From NCBI GenBank assembly GCA_008973525.1, contig WACJ01000115.1, positions 372,001 through 436,000 on the forward strand: DNA of 64,000 nt, in the 5' to 3' direction. The stretch's first letter is position 1. Each line of letters opens with the position of its first letter. The DNA is from Stenopsyche tienmushanensis (lineage: Eukaryota > Arthropoda > Insecta > Trichoptera > Stenopsychidae). Shown here piece by piece: positions 13,609-26,385 of the stretch. The translations under genes were made by a program, and so were the position numbers. The notes under the pieces are model-generated. The model was not told the origin of the DNA. It saw only the letters and a list, made by a program, of their open reading frames with translations, and made no database searches.

Positions 13609-13857
13609 ATGGCGTGTGTTACAATCAACGGCAGTATCGGTGACGATTCGAGTCATTTAGCTGTTTGGCAGAGCATTGGAACTAATGCGAAACATATCTA
13701 TTATGATGTGTGCTATAACTGCTTCAATTCTGTTAGATGCCTGAAAAATAATTACCAGCAATTCATCGATGATATTATAGAAGAGGGCGTTTCCAATATT
13801 CTTTCTGAAAAGTTTGACCTAAAAATATTGCCAATGTGTCTTATATTTAAATTGTAG
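13609..13857 (+). CDS. unassigned 82-codon open frame
   Basis: The frame opens at an ATG in a favourable context (CAAATGG) and encodes MACVTINGSIGDDSSHLAVW at its start, then a cysteine- and tyrosine-containing stretch with NCFNSVRCLKNNYQQF and an acidic DDIIEEG. Codon use in the first 60 codons is more balanced than in the surrounding AT-rich DNA, the only reason to list it. No family was recognised, and no signal peptide, membrane segment or splice sites were established. It could be a chance frame, an exon fragment or part of an unrecognised element. Confidence 0.15.
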   Translation: MACVTINGSIGDDSSHLAVWQSIGTNAKHIYYDVCYNCFNSVRCLKNNYQQFIDDIIEEGVSNILSEKFDLKILPMCLIFKL

Positions 13858-13859
13858 GG

Positions 13860-16068
13860 TTAATGAGAAACTGTTGTTTGCCAGCGTGGATTTTAAAATC
13901 TGATTTTCATACACAAAAATAAACAAAAACGACAAATTAACGACTTTAAGTCGCTTAGATTATTAAAATGGACTTAAGACGATTTGGATGGACCAATGCT
14001 ATTCTTTGATCAAATTATTCTAGACGACCTATTTCACAACAATACCCTTTTCGTATCGATTCCGTAAATATATATACATATTTATATATATATAAGTTTA
14101 TATTAGATTTTTGAAGAAAGAAATGCTTCTGCGGCAGAAATATTAAACACATTTATCATTTCTTGCCTCTGCATTGCGCATCCACACTACTGTTGCATCT
14201 GCTGTAATTAATACTACAAAGTTGTTAAATTCTTATCATGTAGCGTGTGTTACTTTTTAATACAATAACGACTCCACGTAACATCTATACAAACTTACTA
14301 TATAAAAATCAGAAATATTTTGCTAATTTAATACGATCACTAAAGTGAAACGCATATAAAACTATCAACATAATATACATCGACCGCCAAAAATGTCTAT
14401 ATTTTTTCTGAAAGTGTCTAACTTTAGGTTTTGTTTAATATGTAATTCACAATCGGATACGCCAATATCGTCGTGCATTTATAAGCACTGCCTTTATTTA
14501 ATGCCCCATTGACATGAACGTAATTCCATCAAAGCTCTCGCTACTGAATTTAAACGATTATATGATAGGAAGTCATAGGCGTCATAACGTTGTATGAATA
14601 ATAGTATAACAGTAAACTCTTAGTGTTATTCATCTATATGAAAACATAATAATGTTTTATCTACTGACAATTAATGACTTGTTTGTATTATGATTTTTTC
14701 CGGTAAATTGCGTGCAATTTTAAATGTAATCGCTCTTGTTAAATTAATCTACTTAGTTCTCTTTCTATCATTGTACAATTTTTTTTTGTTAAGAATAAAA
14801 TATCGAATCGCAATTCTATAGAACATTACATCCGAACTGATTTTTCACGAATAAGCCTATTCTCAATAAATATCGATAGTCGCTTAGAAAAAGATAATTT
14901 AATGAATGCTTTTGCATTAGGATGACACTTTGGATTATAAAGGACACAGGGTTCTAAAGATTTTTTATCTCCGTGATTATAATAATATATAATGAGCATT
15001 GTTGCGCAAACTACCCTTGAATTAAAAAAAAATAATGGATTAACATGTGTACCTCTGTTGAAAAACTTAATACAGGAATTAAACTGGTATGCCTTATTTT
15101 ACCTCATACTTCCTTGATTTGAGAAATAAGAGTCTTAGATATAGAACATCGAAACAACATCAGAAGAATTTGTGTCTTAACAAGTGAGGCATAGGATCAC
15201 AAATAGTTAATAAAAGTAATCTCAATACACAATACAAATATTAAAACATTCAAATTTCTACTGAACATAGGGTATTATAATAATTATCTTTTAGTGAGTT
15301 GACATTTCCAGGAATGGACAACTTTTTAGATCGATTCAAAAGTTTGCTTAAAAAAATGATTCAAAAGCTGTTTTATGTTATATAATCCAAAAGAGAAACG
15401 TTTTTATCTTTTTTTATTACAAAATGGGGTTGACTTGAATTATCAGGAAATCGCCCCGCCTAAAAAAGGTATACATTTGATTTTAGATTGTTAGATTAAA
15501 AAAAGTTCTTCACAGCTCTTTTTAACCCCTCGTTTTGATTAATAGCGACAATCAAAACGACGTTCAAATTCCGAGGTCGAGTGAGCTCGGTGATTCATCA
15601 CGAAATTTGTTATCCATAAATTCTTAAATCACATCATCGGCACGAGCTTGCAAAACTTAAACAACCATCGGAGTTTCCATAGTTTACCGATGCGTATTTA
15701 TATAAGTTTGTATGTGTCTTACAACAAAGAGAATTTTATTTTGCGCGTTCTTCACTGTAACCGATTTGGCAGAGTCTCAAGGACCTTAAACAAATAAAAA
15801 TGAACAGCCAAATTTTATAATGAAACTTCATTTGGGCTGGGTAGTAAAGCCTTACTGGGCTAATTCAACACTAATGCAAACACTATGTTAATACCATCTC
15901 GCCTTACAGTTCGCCTAGGGAAATGGGGTCAGCGTGGAAAATGAATAGAGGTCAGCTCACCAACGAGGCAGTTTAAAAATTTTGATACAATCAACCCTTA
16001 TCGTAGAAGATAAGAATAAGTGGGAAGATAAATAAATACCACGCCATATACATATATTATATATATAA
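13860..16068. other. AT-rich DNA with a TA-rich microsatellite
   Basis: The only structure seen is a degenerate (TA)n tract at about 14067-14095 and a short inverted pair CGTTTTGATT / AATCAAAACG at about 15534-15560. No coding frame was supported. Confidence 0.5.
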
Positions 16069-16260
16069 TAGGGTGGTCCTTATTTTTCGACTTTTAAAAA
16101 ATTGGGGGCTATCTCGTCATATAGTTTTCTGCCCTAAAAAATGAATACGAGTGTTTTTGAAAAAAAAATTAAAAGGTTTTGGAGATCGCTATCATAGGTC
16201 AAAGTTTCGGAAAAAACGTTGTATGGCCACTTGACTATGAATCCGGCTTATTGATTCTAG
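16069..16260 (+). mobile_element. possible DNA-transposon end (GGGTGGTCC type)
   Basis: After a TA-rich tract the sequence begins ATAGGGTGGTCCTTATTTTT (16067-16086). A GGGTGGTCC start followed by an A/T-rich stretch recalls the ends of some insect DNA transposons. No matching inverted end or target duplication was found downstream, and a 109-codon minus-strand frame at 16549-16878 has no recognisable motif. Weak call. Confidence 0.2.
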
Positions 16261-16901
16261 TATGTTTATTAGTCTATTTTGAAATAGAATAGAATGCAGA
16301 AATACTCATTATTTCACTAAAATCAAGACTCCTTCTCTTCTCCCTTTCCTAATTCTTTTCTGCGGGTACGCATTGAGATTGAGCCCTGCCCCGCACTGCA
16401 ATCATTAGCAAGAGTACGCGTTATTTGCTTCCCTAATTATACGTACTTGTTTCAACTTATAATGGCACCCACAAGCAGTGCCAGAAGTTTATTAACAAGA
16501 AATAATAAAAAAAAATTGACTTATCAGCCAATCAATACCAAAACTACATCAGTCAAAGTTATCTTCTATTGGTGCAGTATACACCGAATGTTTTTCTAGA
16601 GCAGAAAATGGAAAAAAGTTATTTTTGTTTGATCCCCTATATCCGATATCGGATATGACACACAACAAAATTAATGCTTTGGTGGACGTCATAAGAACTT
16701 TAAAGAAATACATACTATGCAAATGATAGCTTGGTTGATTTTTGTGCCAATATAATATGTGACTAAAAATTATATCAATAAAGCATATTATCAGATGGGT
16801 AATCCCGCGTTTATTCAATCGGTTTAGTAACTCAATCATTTTGGTTTTAAATCTACAGGGGGTGTGTCTGGCGACCATATTTACAAAAACATATATACGC
16901 C

Positions 16902-16921
16902 AAAATAAAATAAAATAAAAT
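16902..16921. repeat. (AAAAT)n microsatellite
   Basis: Four consecutive AAAAT units. Confidence 0.85.
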
Positions 16922-18383
16922 AGCTGGCAATAATCCTATTAAAAAAAATGCGAAAAACCCTTAAAATCATAAATATATCAGAAATGTAACAATATTTTTT
17001 CTCATATATATTTTTATTTCCATGTAAAGTTTATTTTTTATCTCTTCATCAAAGAACATGAAGCAAAACAATTTGTTATTCGTATTTGGTTATGTTTCTC
17101 AGATCAATCCTAAGATTATAGCACTTATTGATAAGTGTTTAGAAATAAACCTAAATATTTGACTTTACTGAAATACAAAAAAAATGCCATTTGTGAAGTG
17201 ACCCATGTAAACTTTAAACATTAAAGTTAGAATAAAACATTAATTATTTCTGTGTGTTCTTAATATTTCGTAGAATGTATACAAGGCACATATGGCAAAT
17301 TATTTATTTATTTTATTAATGTGTTGGTAAGTAAACTTTATTATAACCTTCAATTAACTATTGATATTAATATATATTTGATGCCTATACGATCGTTCTA
17401 TAACTCTAGACACTTTTTAGAAGAAAAAAATATATAAATAAATCGTAAATTCATAACCCCTACGTAGAGAAAGGTATGGAAAATAATACGCAACTGACGA
17501 ATCATCAATAATCACAGAGAGTAAAATAAACAGTATTTTTTTTAAATTTTAATTACTCAGAGTTGAATCTAAAATCGAAAAATCTATTATGTTCCCTAGA
17601 ATAGAAAAACGGAGCCAAACTGATATATATTTTTGGAACTGAACGGGAATGAAAATAGAATCGGAAAAAAAAGAACGATTTGGAGTACTAACAAATCAAA
17701 ACCACTAACCATCGAATAAAAACTTTATAGTCTTGCAGCTTTCATTGTAGCTAGCAAAATTCAACATTTAATCTATTTTTAAAATCGTTAAAGTTTAATC
17801 AACAGATTTTTAAATATTAATATAAGGTAATAATTTCCTTTATATATTCGATATATGGTTTGTATTCAAATGAAGATTTTAAATAAAATACGGGATATGT
17901 ATATGAGAGCAGATTATTTTCTTGTGCAAAGCACTTCTTTAAAATGCAGAATTAATTCAAATGGTTAGTGCTTTGTGCATTCTTTCCATTGTGCTCATAA
18001 TGGTCATAGGATATGAAACGTAGTCCAGGTTTTCTATTGTTTTATGTCGTAGACAGACTTTGTTTCGAAGTTTAGCCTCAGGATTAAGACTCAATCTTTA
18101 AGATGTCACTTATTAAGTACAATACATGCCAGGTAAATTTAAAAAAAAAATCTGTGATATGTACTGTGAGCATTAGAGCGTATTGTATTGCGTTAACTTG
18201 GCTTTTAACGAAGATTTTTTTAATTATTAATACTGTATAATAATTTTGTATAATCATAAGGGTATCAAAAATATGAGACGATGTTAATATTAGGCATTCT
18301 ATGTGTAATTTTTTGAAGTTGACAAGAGAGTGAAATGTTGATATCTATTATGATCCAAAAGATTTAGCCAGAGAATCATAATA
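16922..18383. other. AT-rich DNA with a possible hAT subterminal patch
   Basis: Mostly featureless. At about 17610-17690 an AAACTGATATATATTTTTGG stretch followed by AACTGAACGGGAATGAAAA resembles the segment at about 45510-45545 (ACCGACATAAATGTATGG then AACTGAACAGGAACCGAAT). These look like diverged ends of one DNA-transposon family; low certainty. Confidence 0.3.
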
Positions 18384-19078
18384 CAATAGAACCTCGATTA
18401 TACGGATTGTTCATAATAAAATATATGTATATATATAATTTGCTGATTTGCACATGGAGAACTGTGTCCATTTTTGCTCACGTACATGATGGATTGCATA
18501 TTACGAAATTTACTAATTGTTTAATATCAGTAGATGTAAGCTCAGATATCAGGGAACTTGAAATTCATGGGGAAAAGCTTTCTGCTGACATACTTTCAGC
18601 AAACACATTCATTGAAACAATGAAACTATTCATGGAGAAGTAAGAATTCGACGAATAATGTTTATACAATGCTGATGAGACCGGCTTAAATTGGAAAAAC
18701 TACTCAACAAATTTTTAGCATCAAGACGTGAAAATACTTCAACTGGGTACAAAACAATAAAAAACGTGTCTCTATAGTGCGTGGAAATACAGCAGACAGA
18801 CACAGACTGCTTGTCATTGAAAAATCAAAGAACCTCAGATATTTTAAAAATATCAATAGTCTTTCAGTTGAATATGATCATCAGAAAAAAAGTCTGGATG
18901 ATTAGTGAAGTTTTTAAAAGATGGTATAAAAAACAGTTCATATTAGAAGGGAAAAAAACAATATTATTACAATCATCCATCTATAGAAAGTTTAAGCCAG
19001 ATCGATGAAATGTTTACGGTAAAATTTCTTCCACTAAATAGCACATCAGTAATATAACCGACGGATTATTGCTAAATG
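18384..19078 (+). pseudogene. Tigger/pogo (DDE_1, jerky-like) transposase relic
   Basis: A TA is followed by CAATAGAACCTCGATTATAC, a pogo/Tigger-type terminal repeat (18384-18403). Reading frames then match the family in order: DIRELEIHGEKLSADILSAN (about 18543), TFIETMKLFMEK, LYNADETGLNWKNYS carrying the first catalytic aspartate (about 18660), HRLLVIEKSKNLR (about 18804), an SFS-Y-SSEKKSG-like tract where functional proteins have a KSAWM segment, and PSIESLSQIDEMF then VKFLPLNSTSVI-PTDY (about 18978-19075), the region of the second catalytic motif. Stops and frame changes disrupt it. The DNA-binding N-terminus is missing: the element passes from its end to mid-protein in about 140 bp. No right end was located. 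Confidence 0.8.
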
Positions 19079-21345
19079 ACTGATGTGTAAAAAAAAAAAA
19101 TTTTCTAATGTAAGATTCATTGTTACATCAGGGTTTCGATATACGCTTGTAGGTATAAAGACGCATAATGGAGTAAATCAAATGTCAAGCATCCAATAGG
19201 GCGGTTAAAGCCAAAGGGCGCAAAAAGCAAAATTGTTGAGCCAAAGACAGAACATTCAATAGGATCGTCGAACACGCATGATCTTCAGAAAAAACGTGTT
19301 CTTAGGGAGCGTGTTTGGATGTTATTAATCGTCTTAGACTTTCTGCCAAATACTCTCTAATGGAGTGTGTAACAAATGCTATTATCATGAGTGCCATATA
19401 ATTATCCGTGTAAATGAGCAGAATGTGCCAATCTGATGATGGTTACTTAAGAACCCACACCTGTGTTTTTGACTAATGTCCATTTTAAAATTCAAATCAA
19501 ACTAATCGTCCAAAAAGCATTGCCTGGAGAAAGAGAAATAATACAGCATTAAATATTCATATATTCCCGTCTACATAGGATAGAGCCATTCATTATGCTG
19601 CGATATCCTTCCTTCGTAGTATGGTTGAGCTCTTTAATTTTTTTTAAAGAATTCATATTTTCATCTCAATTATGCCCGATATTTGATTTAATAATTCGCA
19701 TTGAGATATTTCGCTGTAAAATACGCAATTGGAATTTGCTAAAAAATTAACGAATAATATTATATTTTGGCAAATTTCATGCCATTCAAATATCTAATAT
19801 TTCGACTTTGGCTGATTTATATATAAGGCAAAATGAAAAGGAGTAAACCAAAAAAATCTGCAATATTTATGAATGATTTTTTTTTAAGTAACATCATTAT
19901 CAAAAATAATTTCCATCTCTTTTTCATACCATAGATTTTCTTTTTGGAAAGCTTGAAATATTTAGAAAAAATGCCTAAATATCAGACTTTCATTGAAACA
20001 TAATTTAAAAAAATATAAAATCTAACATAAAAAAATTAAGCTAGTAATTTTTTAAAATTTAATATATATGTTATGTCGAATTATTTCTAAAAAAAGTTCT
20101 TAATATTTTGTAGTGAGTATATAATACACCAGTGTCTTGATCAATATGTTTAATTGTGTTTCTTAAATCTTCGCTGTTATATTTCAGTCAAGTTTAAATG
20201 ACTTCAAGTGTATCAGATTCAGAAAAGAGCCTCCTGAATATTTAATCCTGGCTTAGAAATCGGTGCTTTATTTGGCAAAAGTCGTTGTTTTTCGTCTTAC
20301 ATTATCATAAATTATCTTCTCATTTTCGGGTATAATGTCATACAAAATCAGATGATTTTTTGTCTTATTAACAAATAAGTTTACGTGATAATCTAATATA
20401 GCTAATGTGTGAATGAATTCCATAAAAGATATATTTTAAGAATAGGTAAGTAAATCATTTTAAATTTATGTATTATTAAAAGTTCTTTTAATACACGAAC
20501 GAGTCCATGATCTATTCTGATGAGATAAATACTTTTCAAATACTCATTTGACAGAATTTTTGATTAAAAATGTGAGCGTTAGAGCTTTTGACATAGAGTG
20601 GTGGCAAAAGTTTTATTAAACTACAATACCACAATTGAATTTAAATTTTACTACTTTCGCACACAATTGTGTGCATTAATGTATTGAATATAAAATATCT
20701 ATATATAATGTTTTTGATTTAAAAAATGACGAATAAAGGATATCATTACAACAGTTTTGCGTCAATATTTTATGTCTCTTTTAAATGTTAAATTGGAAAC
20801 CGTCTTGGCTTAGAATTATCCAAACATTCTTCCCAGAGCTCACATTTCAAACTATCTAAACCAAGTCAAGGTATTTATTTTGAGATGTTCACGTGAAATG
20901 AGAGAATGGACCAGATGTGGAGGTTGATCGTGCGTTGACACAATTCGCCAACTAAACGCTCTTTAATTGAACAGATGGTTCATTATTACTAATCTGGCGC
21001 ACTTATATTTGGACCATCGTTAAGGAATCAATATTTCGACCAATTGCATTATTCAAAGTTTTAAATAATTCTAACATATTTTTATTATCTAGGAGCTGTG
21101 TAACGAACGAGGACGAATTTATTTTCAGTCGACGTTCGCAATTAATAGTAAAAATTCCGCTCAAGCGATTTAGTTCGAACCCTTTTCAAATCATACTTAA
21201 TCCAATTTCAATTTCACTTTGAAATGGTTCATTTGAGTGTTTAAATGTCAATGGTCAGATATAATCTGGAATTTTGTTCTTTTTAAATCACAGACCGACA
21301 TGAGCAGCGTAGCACGTGAAAAAATCAATAGTACCATTATCTGTT
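19079..21345. other. AT-rich DNA with one perfect short palindrome
   Basis: A 16-bp perfect palindrome, GCACACAATTGTGTGC, lies at 20659-20674. A less AT-rich patch at about 19190-19340 carries no identifiable feature. Nothing else was recognised. Confidence 0.5.
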
Positions 21346-22398
21346 ATGCAACGCATAATTATTCGTTTTCTCGTAAACAAAGGCGTGAAATCAAGTGAAA
21401 TTCTGAGGAGAATCACTATTATTCAAGTGTTTGTTTGAGTCCAAAAGTTTCGTGAAGGTCGAGATAATATGCAAAATGAATGTCATAAACAGCGTTCTGC
21501 AACGAGCATCAATGAAAACAACATTCGAGCAATGAGTGGCTACTCAGGAGGGTGATCGCTGTATTGTTAAGATTGCGTGTGGGAGAGTGGTAACTATTAG
21601 TGTTGGAAGTGTCCATACCTTTGTATTGAAACATTTTGGATACAGAACAATATAAACAAGGTGGGTTTCACGTCTGCCCAGCGAGACACAAAATAATGTA
21701 AAGAAAGACGTCTCTCAGTGACTTTTGAATGGCTATGAAGACGAAAGAGAGACTTTTTTGGATCGTATGTGCGATAAAACATAAGTCCACTATTACACCA
21801 TCGAAAACAGGAGATCGTGCATGGGGTGGAAACCTGGAAAGAAAGCGCCGATTAAGGCGAAAACTCAACAGTCTGCGGGAAAAACTATAGCTATGGTGTT
21901 TTAGGATTCTAAAGGTGTCTTATTGGTTGATTTGTTCTGCGCGTAGCGTTTCCTGTAGGATTAAAGATCCATGGAAAATATTTTTTGCGTGGCTAGTCCA
22001 GGGAAATCCAGAACAGACCGCATAGCAGCGCCAAAAATAGGGTCGCCTATTATAGACCCTCCACGCTTGTCAGTCTCTATCTGTCGTAATAAACACCCAA
22101 TTATACTGGGAAACTTTTGAAAGCCCTTACACCAGACCTTACATGTGACTACCATATGTTTGGTATACTGAAAGAGGTATTAGGAGGGCAACGATTTCAA
22201 GACAAGGCTGCGGTTAAGCAATACGTGCGCAGCTGGTTTTCGGAGCAGTGAGACGGCATCGAGAAGCTTTCTATCCGATGGAATAAATGTTTTTCTAATA
22301 AAGAAAACTATGTAAAAAATAAGATACACAATTTTAAAAATATATTACTAATAAATTTGTACAGCAAAGTTTTGGGTTACGTCTGAATTGCCCTCGTA
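21346..22398 (+). pseudogene. mariner transposase relic with right terminal repeat (mellifera-like)
   Basis: From an ATG at 21346 the frame reads IIIRFLVNKGVKSSEILRRI, the first helix-turn-helix of mariner, then QKFREGRDNM (about 21445). Further pieces: NENNIRAM, GVLLVDLF-like text near 21915, LTCDYHMFGILKEVLGGQRF (about 22137), the DDE third-motif region, then DKAAVKQYVRSWFSEQ and DGIEKLSIRWNKCF (about 22252), the normal C-terminus, with NYVKN following as the usual GDYVEK-like end. The right terminal repeat is TTTGGGTTACGTCTGAATTG followed by CCCTCGTA (ending 22398); its reverse complement starts TACGAGGGC, as in mellifera-type elements. Stops and frameshifts are numerous. The left repeat was not clearly found; an ACGAGGACGAATTT-like sequence near 21110 is a weak candidate. 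Confidence 0.85.
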
Positions 22399-23869
22399 TT
22401 ACATATTCTCACAACGTTCATTTGTGAAATTAAAGCTACCCATTATACACATTCGCACATGAATCATGATTTAACGACAGCAATGTAAATTCTGTTGTTA
22501 TCTTAATACCAGATATAGCGATTAAAAACTCACTGAAAATAGGTCGTTTGCGTCCCACGTAGATTATTTTAAATTTAGAAAGAATTCGACGAATGTCTAA
22601 CAATAGACAATAAGTAGGTATGAAATATGAAATATCAAGACAATAAAAATGCGAAAGCGGATACCGAGGGGCTGGTAAAGTAGCAAGGGAGTAGTGGGCG
22701 AATAGTGGGTAAGAATTCTACACAACTATGACAAATATGGCATGGTGTCTTTTTGAAGATTATTCCCACCCATAGAAAAAACTTTTATTTTTGGACATGC
22801 GGTAATCTGATAGATTTAAAAATTTGATTTATTTCCAATAACTCTTAGCCAAACGCTAAAACCGGTTTAAAATTCAAATTGAGCTATTTTTTTAATATTA
22901 AATGTAATAAAAATCAGCTTAAGAATATATAATAGTTGCATTGAATAAAATTGTATGTGATTAATTTGAATGGAATTCAATGTTTTCTGATCGTTCCCAC
23001 AAAAACACAAACGACACAGTTTGATTTTTTTAAATTTGAAAGCTAAAATGAATGTGCTAATTTCGCGCGCAAAACTTTAATCGTATTTTAATAGATAATC
23101 ATGAAGCGGTAACTGTATCAATTTACCTAACGATCTTGATAAAATTTATTAGCATTGTTGTGGTTTCCTTAAATAGTAAAGTCTCATTGAATAGAGATAT
23201 ATTTAGATGATACTCATGCTTTTGAGTTAATGTCATTTTATAAATATCCAATCATAGTTTGTTCTAATAATTTTTATATAATCCTAACTTTATAATAATT
23301 TTTGTATTATCTTACTTGACATTCATAAATATTGTCGATTAATAAGCCTTTGGGGCGTTTTCGGAAGCCGTATAAAAATTATTCCAGTGCAAAATGGGAC
23401 TTAATTAAAATTTCCTTCATTAGTAAAAGGCAAGATGAGCTTTGTAAACAAGGGAGGAAAATGTTTTGTTTGAACACAAGGGTATCATGTTCCTCACAAA
23501 AGAAAAGTTGACGGCAAGTTATGAACGGTACATGTTCATTATTATGGTTTTGGTAAATATATTTGTTATATTTTTATAAGCAAGCTATTAACAGTTCCCT
23601 TAAGTCATTCCGTTTTTTTTCGATGTGCCCTATTAAAATAGTCTCCTTCAGTCTGTAGAGTAATAAGAACATGTATATTGTATGAGTGTTAACCTGTTCG
23701 TCGGCCTGAGATAAAAAATCGACCCTCTAAAGTCTCTAACGACATAGGAAGAGACATGTCCGTCGGAATAATATATACGGATCTGTAGGCTTTTTCAATA
23801 CAATATGTAAAAGATAGCGACGAAAGCTACAAAAAACATCTGAGAGATTTATGATAACATATTGGATGT
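22399..23869. other. AT-rich DNA without a recognisable feature
   Basis: No coding frame or transposon end was established. A patch at 23690-23790 with TGTTCGTCGG and TGTCCGTCGG motifs is loosely reminiscent of the TCCGTCAT repeats in the 29.4-kb TTAA element, but no boundaries were found. Confidence 0.45.
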
Positions 23870-24700
23870 CAAAGAATGCCAATGATGGCTTTAAAAATTA
23901 AGTTTGGGGATTATAGGAGAACGAGTAAGTATAGTAGACGAGCCTCGAAATGGACAACTGGTGCAGGATGAAGTAACCCTGAGGTCTGCAATTGTGGATA
24001 ATCCAATGCAATAGAAATTATCAGCTCATCCAGCTCCAATATTCAAAGAATCCTAAAGAAGTTGGGCAATAATAAATAAGATGTTTTTGGTCCCACATGC
24101 ATTGACCTATTGTAACGTGACTCAACGGCTTAACATAAGAAGATTATATAAATAAAAATAACTATTTATTTGTGATTTAGTGGCTGATGATGAACAATTA
24201 GGTTTATTCAAACTTTAAGAAGAAGAAATCGAATGGTTAGACCGTGTACAAAAGGCGATTCCAACCCTCAAACGATACCTGTATTGTAATAATATTTTTG
24301 TCAGTATGACGGGATTCTAAAAGAATAATTTGGTTGAAATTACTATCACAAGACAGGAAGATTATCAGTTGGAAAGATTAAATGCAGCATTGCATCAAAA
24401 TTGACCAGTTTTGTTGAATAGTCACACCATTATTCTCCAGTGCGATAACAAGCGACCTCATCTTACGAAATTGACACAAGAAAAACGTAAAAATTTCAGC
24501 TGGGTCATCATGTTACACCCACCATACTCAACAGATCTCACATAATCTAATTATCACCAATTTGTTTCTATGGAACATTTTTTAAGTGATCAGAATTAAA
24601 GTTCAATAGAAGGGTTGAAAACCGCCCTTTTAGAATATTTTCACTCATAACCCGTAGAATTAAAAAAATAGCAATAATTATTTGAAAGAAATGTGATGTG
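23870..24700 (+). pseudogene. mariner transposase relic
   Basis: Reading frames give VDEPRNGQLVQDEVTLRSAI (about 23937), the end of the DNA-binding domain (DEPRSGRP in intact proteins), then a KKLGNN / LVPHALTYCN segment (about 24057-24112), corresponding to the WVPHEL linker. The catalytic half follows: ITITRQEDYQLERLNAALHQ (about 24340), QCDNKRPHLTKLTQEKRKNF around the second aspartate (about 24440), and VIMLHPPYSTDLT followed by NYHQFVSMEHFLSDQN (about 24508-24597), the third motif with YH at the usual position. Several in-frame stops are present and the segment around the first catalytic aspartate is not recognisable. No terminal repeats were resolved. Confidence 0.85.
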
Positions 24701-25775
24701 TGAGAGTGATATATAATGTAGAAAATTATTTTATAAAAGAAAAGTTAAAGAGAACTTAAGAAAGATATTTTTAATTTCATTGAGATCAAAAATTATATCA
24801 AAAATTATACAGATTAAATTAAAAGCTGTCGAAAATTTTCACCTTAGCTTGCATATGTGTGCACCGTTTTCTATAGTTTTTTTTTTAAATACATTGGAAA
24901 CGATTTTGGTAATAATAGATTATTTTGGTTTAATTTGGTGAAATTTAAAAATAGTTTGGACGCATTTTAAGTAAAAAGATAAAATAAAATATTCTTCATC
25001 ATTTGGTATATTATAAAACCACAATCTTTTACGAAAAACGCCCGATGATATTCAAGATATTCGCACCATTTCTTTATTGAAGGTCTCAATAGGGACGTAT
25101 GAGAGAAAAGCTCACAAATGAATTTGTGAAATATTAAATTGAATTCCTCCCGAAGTTATTTATTCCGAAGTTTAAGACAACTCTTGAAATTTAATTGAAA
25201 TCGGCTTTAGAAATAAGCGAGCGTGAATGAATTTGCGCGAAAAGAAGGCAAAACAATTTAGGGGTGCTGTACGTTTGTGCTCTGAATTTCATACGTCCAA
25301 CCCCTTATTGAAATCGTAGTTATCCACGCCGAATAAAATACCGACGAGGAGTGATTACAATCTGATTATCCATTTAGATGCAAAAATATCAAATTTAATG
25401 TACGTCTTGAAAATGCACCACCCTTTATAAACGATGAAAACTTGAGACATTAAGGGAGATTCATTAAAAATGCTAGATTTAAAGTTTTACTGGTACACGA
25501 AAAACATTAAAAGTAGTGGATGTGGCTTTGGGGGTAGTTAAAATGGTCGTTGTGATGAGTAGAAAACTTTTTAGAGTCCCAGTTTTCTATGACCATTATA
25601 AACTTTTATTTTAGCTTGTTTAACATCTTTTAACATTATGCCCATGTCTAAAAAAATATTGGTTTTTGAGTTTGGCACAAATCGTATATAATGTTTGTAA
25701 TAAATTAATTCAAAAAAAAATATATATATATAAATAAGCCTTTATATAATCTTATAGTTAATCTTTATATATCTA
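24701..25775. other. AT-rich DNA without a recognisable feature
   Basis: Apart from a (TA)n tract near 25718-25731 nothing was recognised. A somewhat GC-richer patch at 25200-25340 has no open frame of note. Confidence 0.5.
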
Positions 25776-26385
25776 AAGTCTCTGGAGAAAATGTTTTACC
25801 ATCAATAGAAGATTAATACCAAAGGACAATAAACATTTTTTCGTGAAATTGGTGGAGAAGGTTTTGATGACATGGATATTCATGACGTCCAAGAAATATT
25901 GCAGGATCGTACAATGAACGAAGACGAATTAATCAATATATTAAATAAATCTACTACAATTAATGACTTAGAAAGCAGTTGCAGCGGAGCAGGGACATGT
26001 TTCACATTAAAAACAATTAATAAAGGCATAGAATTTGGTATTAAATTAGGTTTTATATTAATGGAAAATGATCCTATAATGGAAAGACGTTTAAAATAAA
26101 AGAGATAATTATAACAGATTTTGGAACCTTATTTTACTTATTAACTACGTAGAAATTTATACGCTTAAAGCAGACAATCGCTTATTACCGGATTTTTAAA
26201 GGCTGAAACAAAAAATACTCCACAGTTCTCTGACGACTGAAACCCACAACACATCTCGAAGAAGAATAAAACATATGTAATAATAAGTGATAGCGATGAT
26301 GTAGAATGGTATATGACATGTTATTAAAGTTTTTTTCAATTAATTTCGTAAATGTATGTGTTTATTTAAAAAAAAAACTGGTTAC
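25776..26385 (+). pseudogene. Tigger/pogo transposase 3' fragment, sibling of the 37.3-kb copy
   Basis: The segment starts in AAGTCTCTGGAGAAAATGTT and encodes the C-terminal tail of a Tigger-type transposase: EGFDDMDIHDVQEILQ, then DEDELINILNKSTTIND, then CFTLKTINKGIEFGIKLGFI and MENDPIMERRLK (frame 25872-26099). It is clearly homologous to 37643-38065 (same order, including CAGACAATCG and the 3' tail TTCGTAAATGTATGTGT). Here an acidic tail of about 40 residues is preserved that the other copy has lost. The catalytic domain is absent, so this is a 5'-truncated copy. No terminal repeat was found at its 3' side. Confidence 0.75.

Noticed and set aside
16549..16878. 109-codon minus-strand frame near a transposon-like end
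   Set aside because: Considered as a transposase fragment, but no catalytic or DNA-binding motif was visible.
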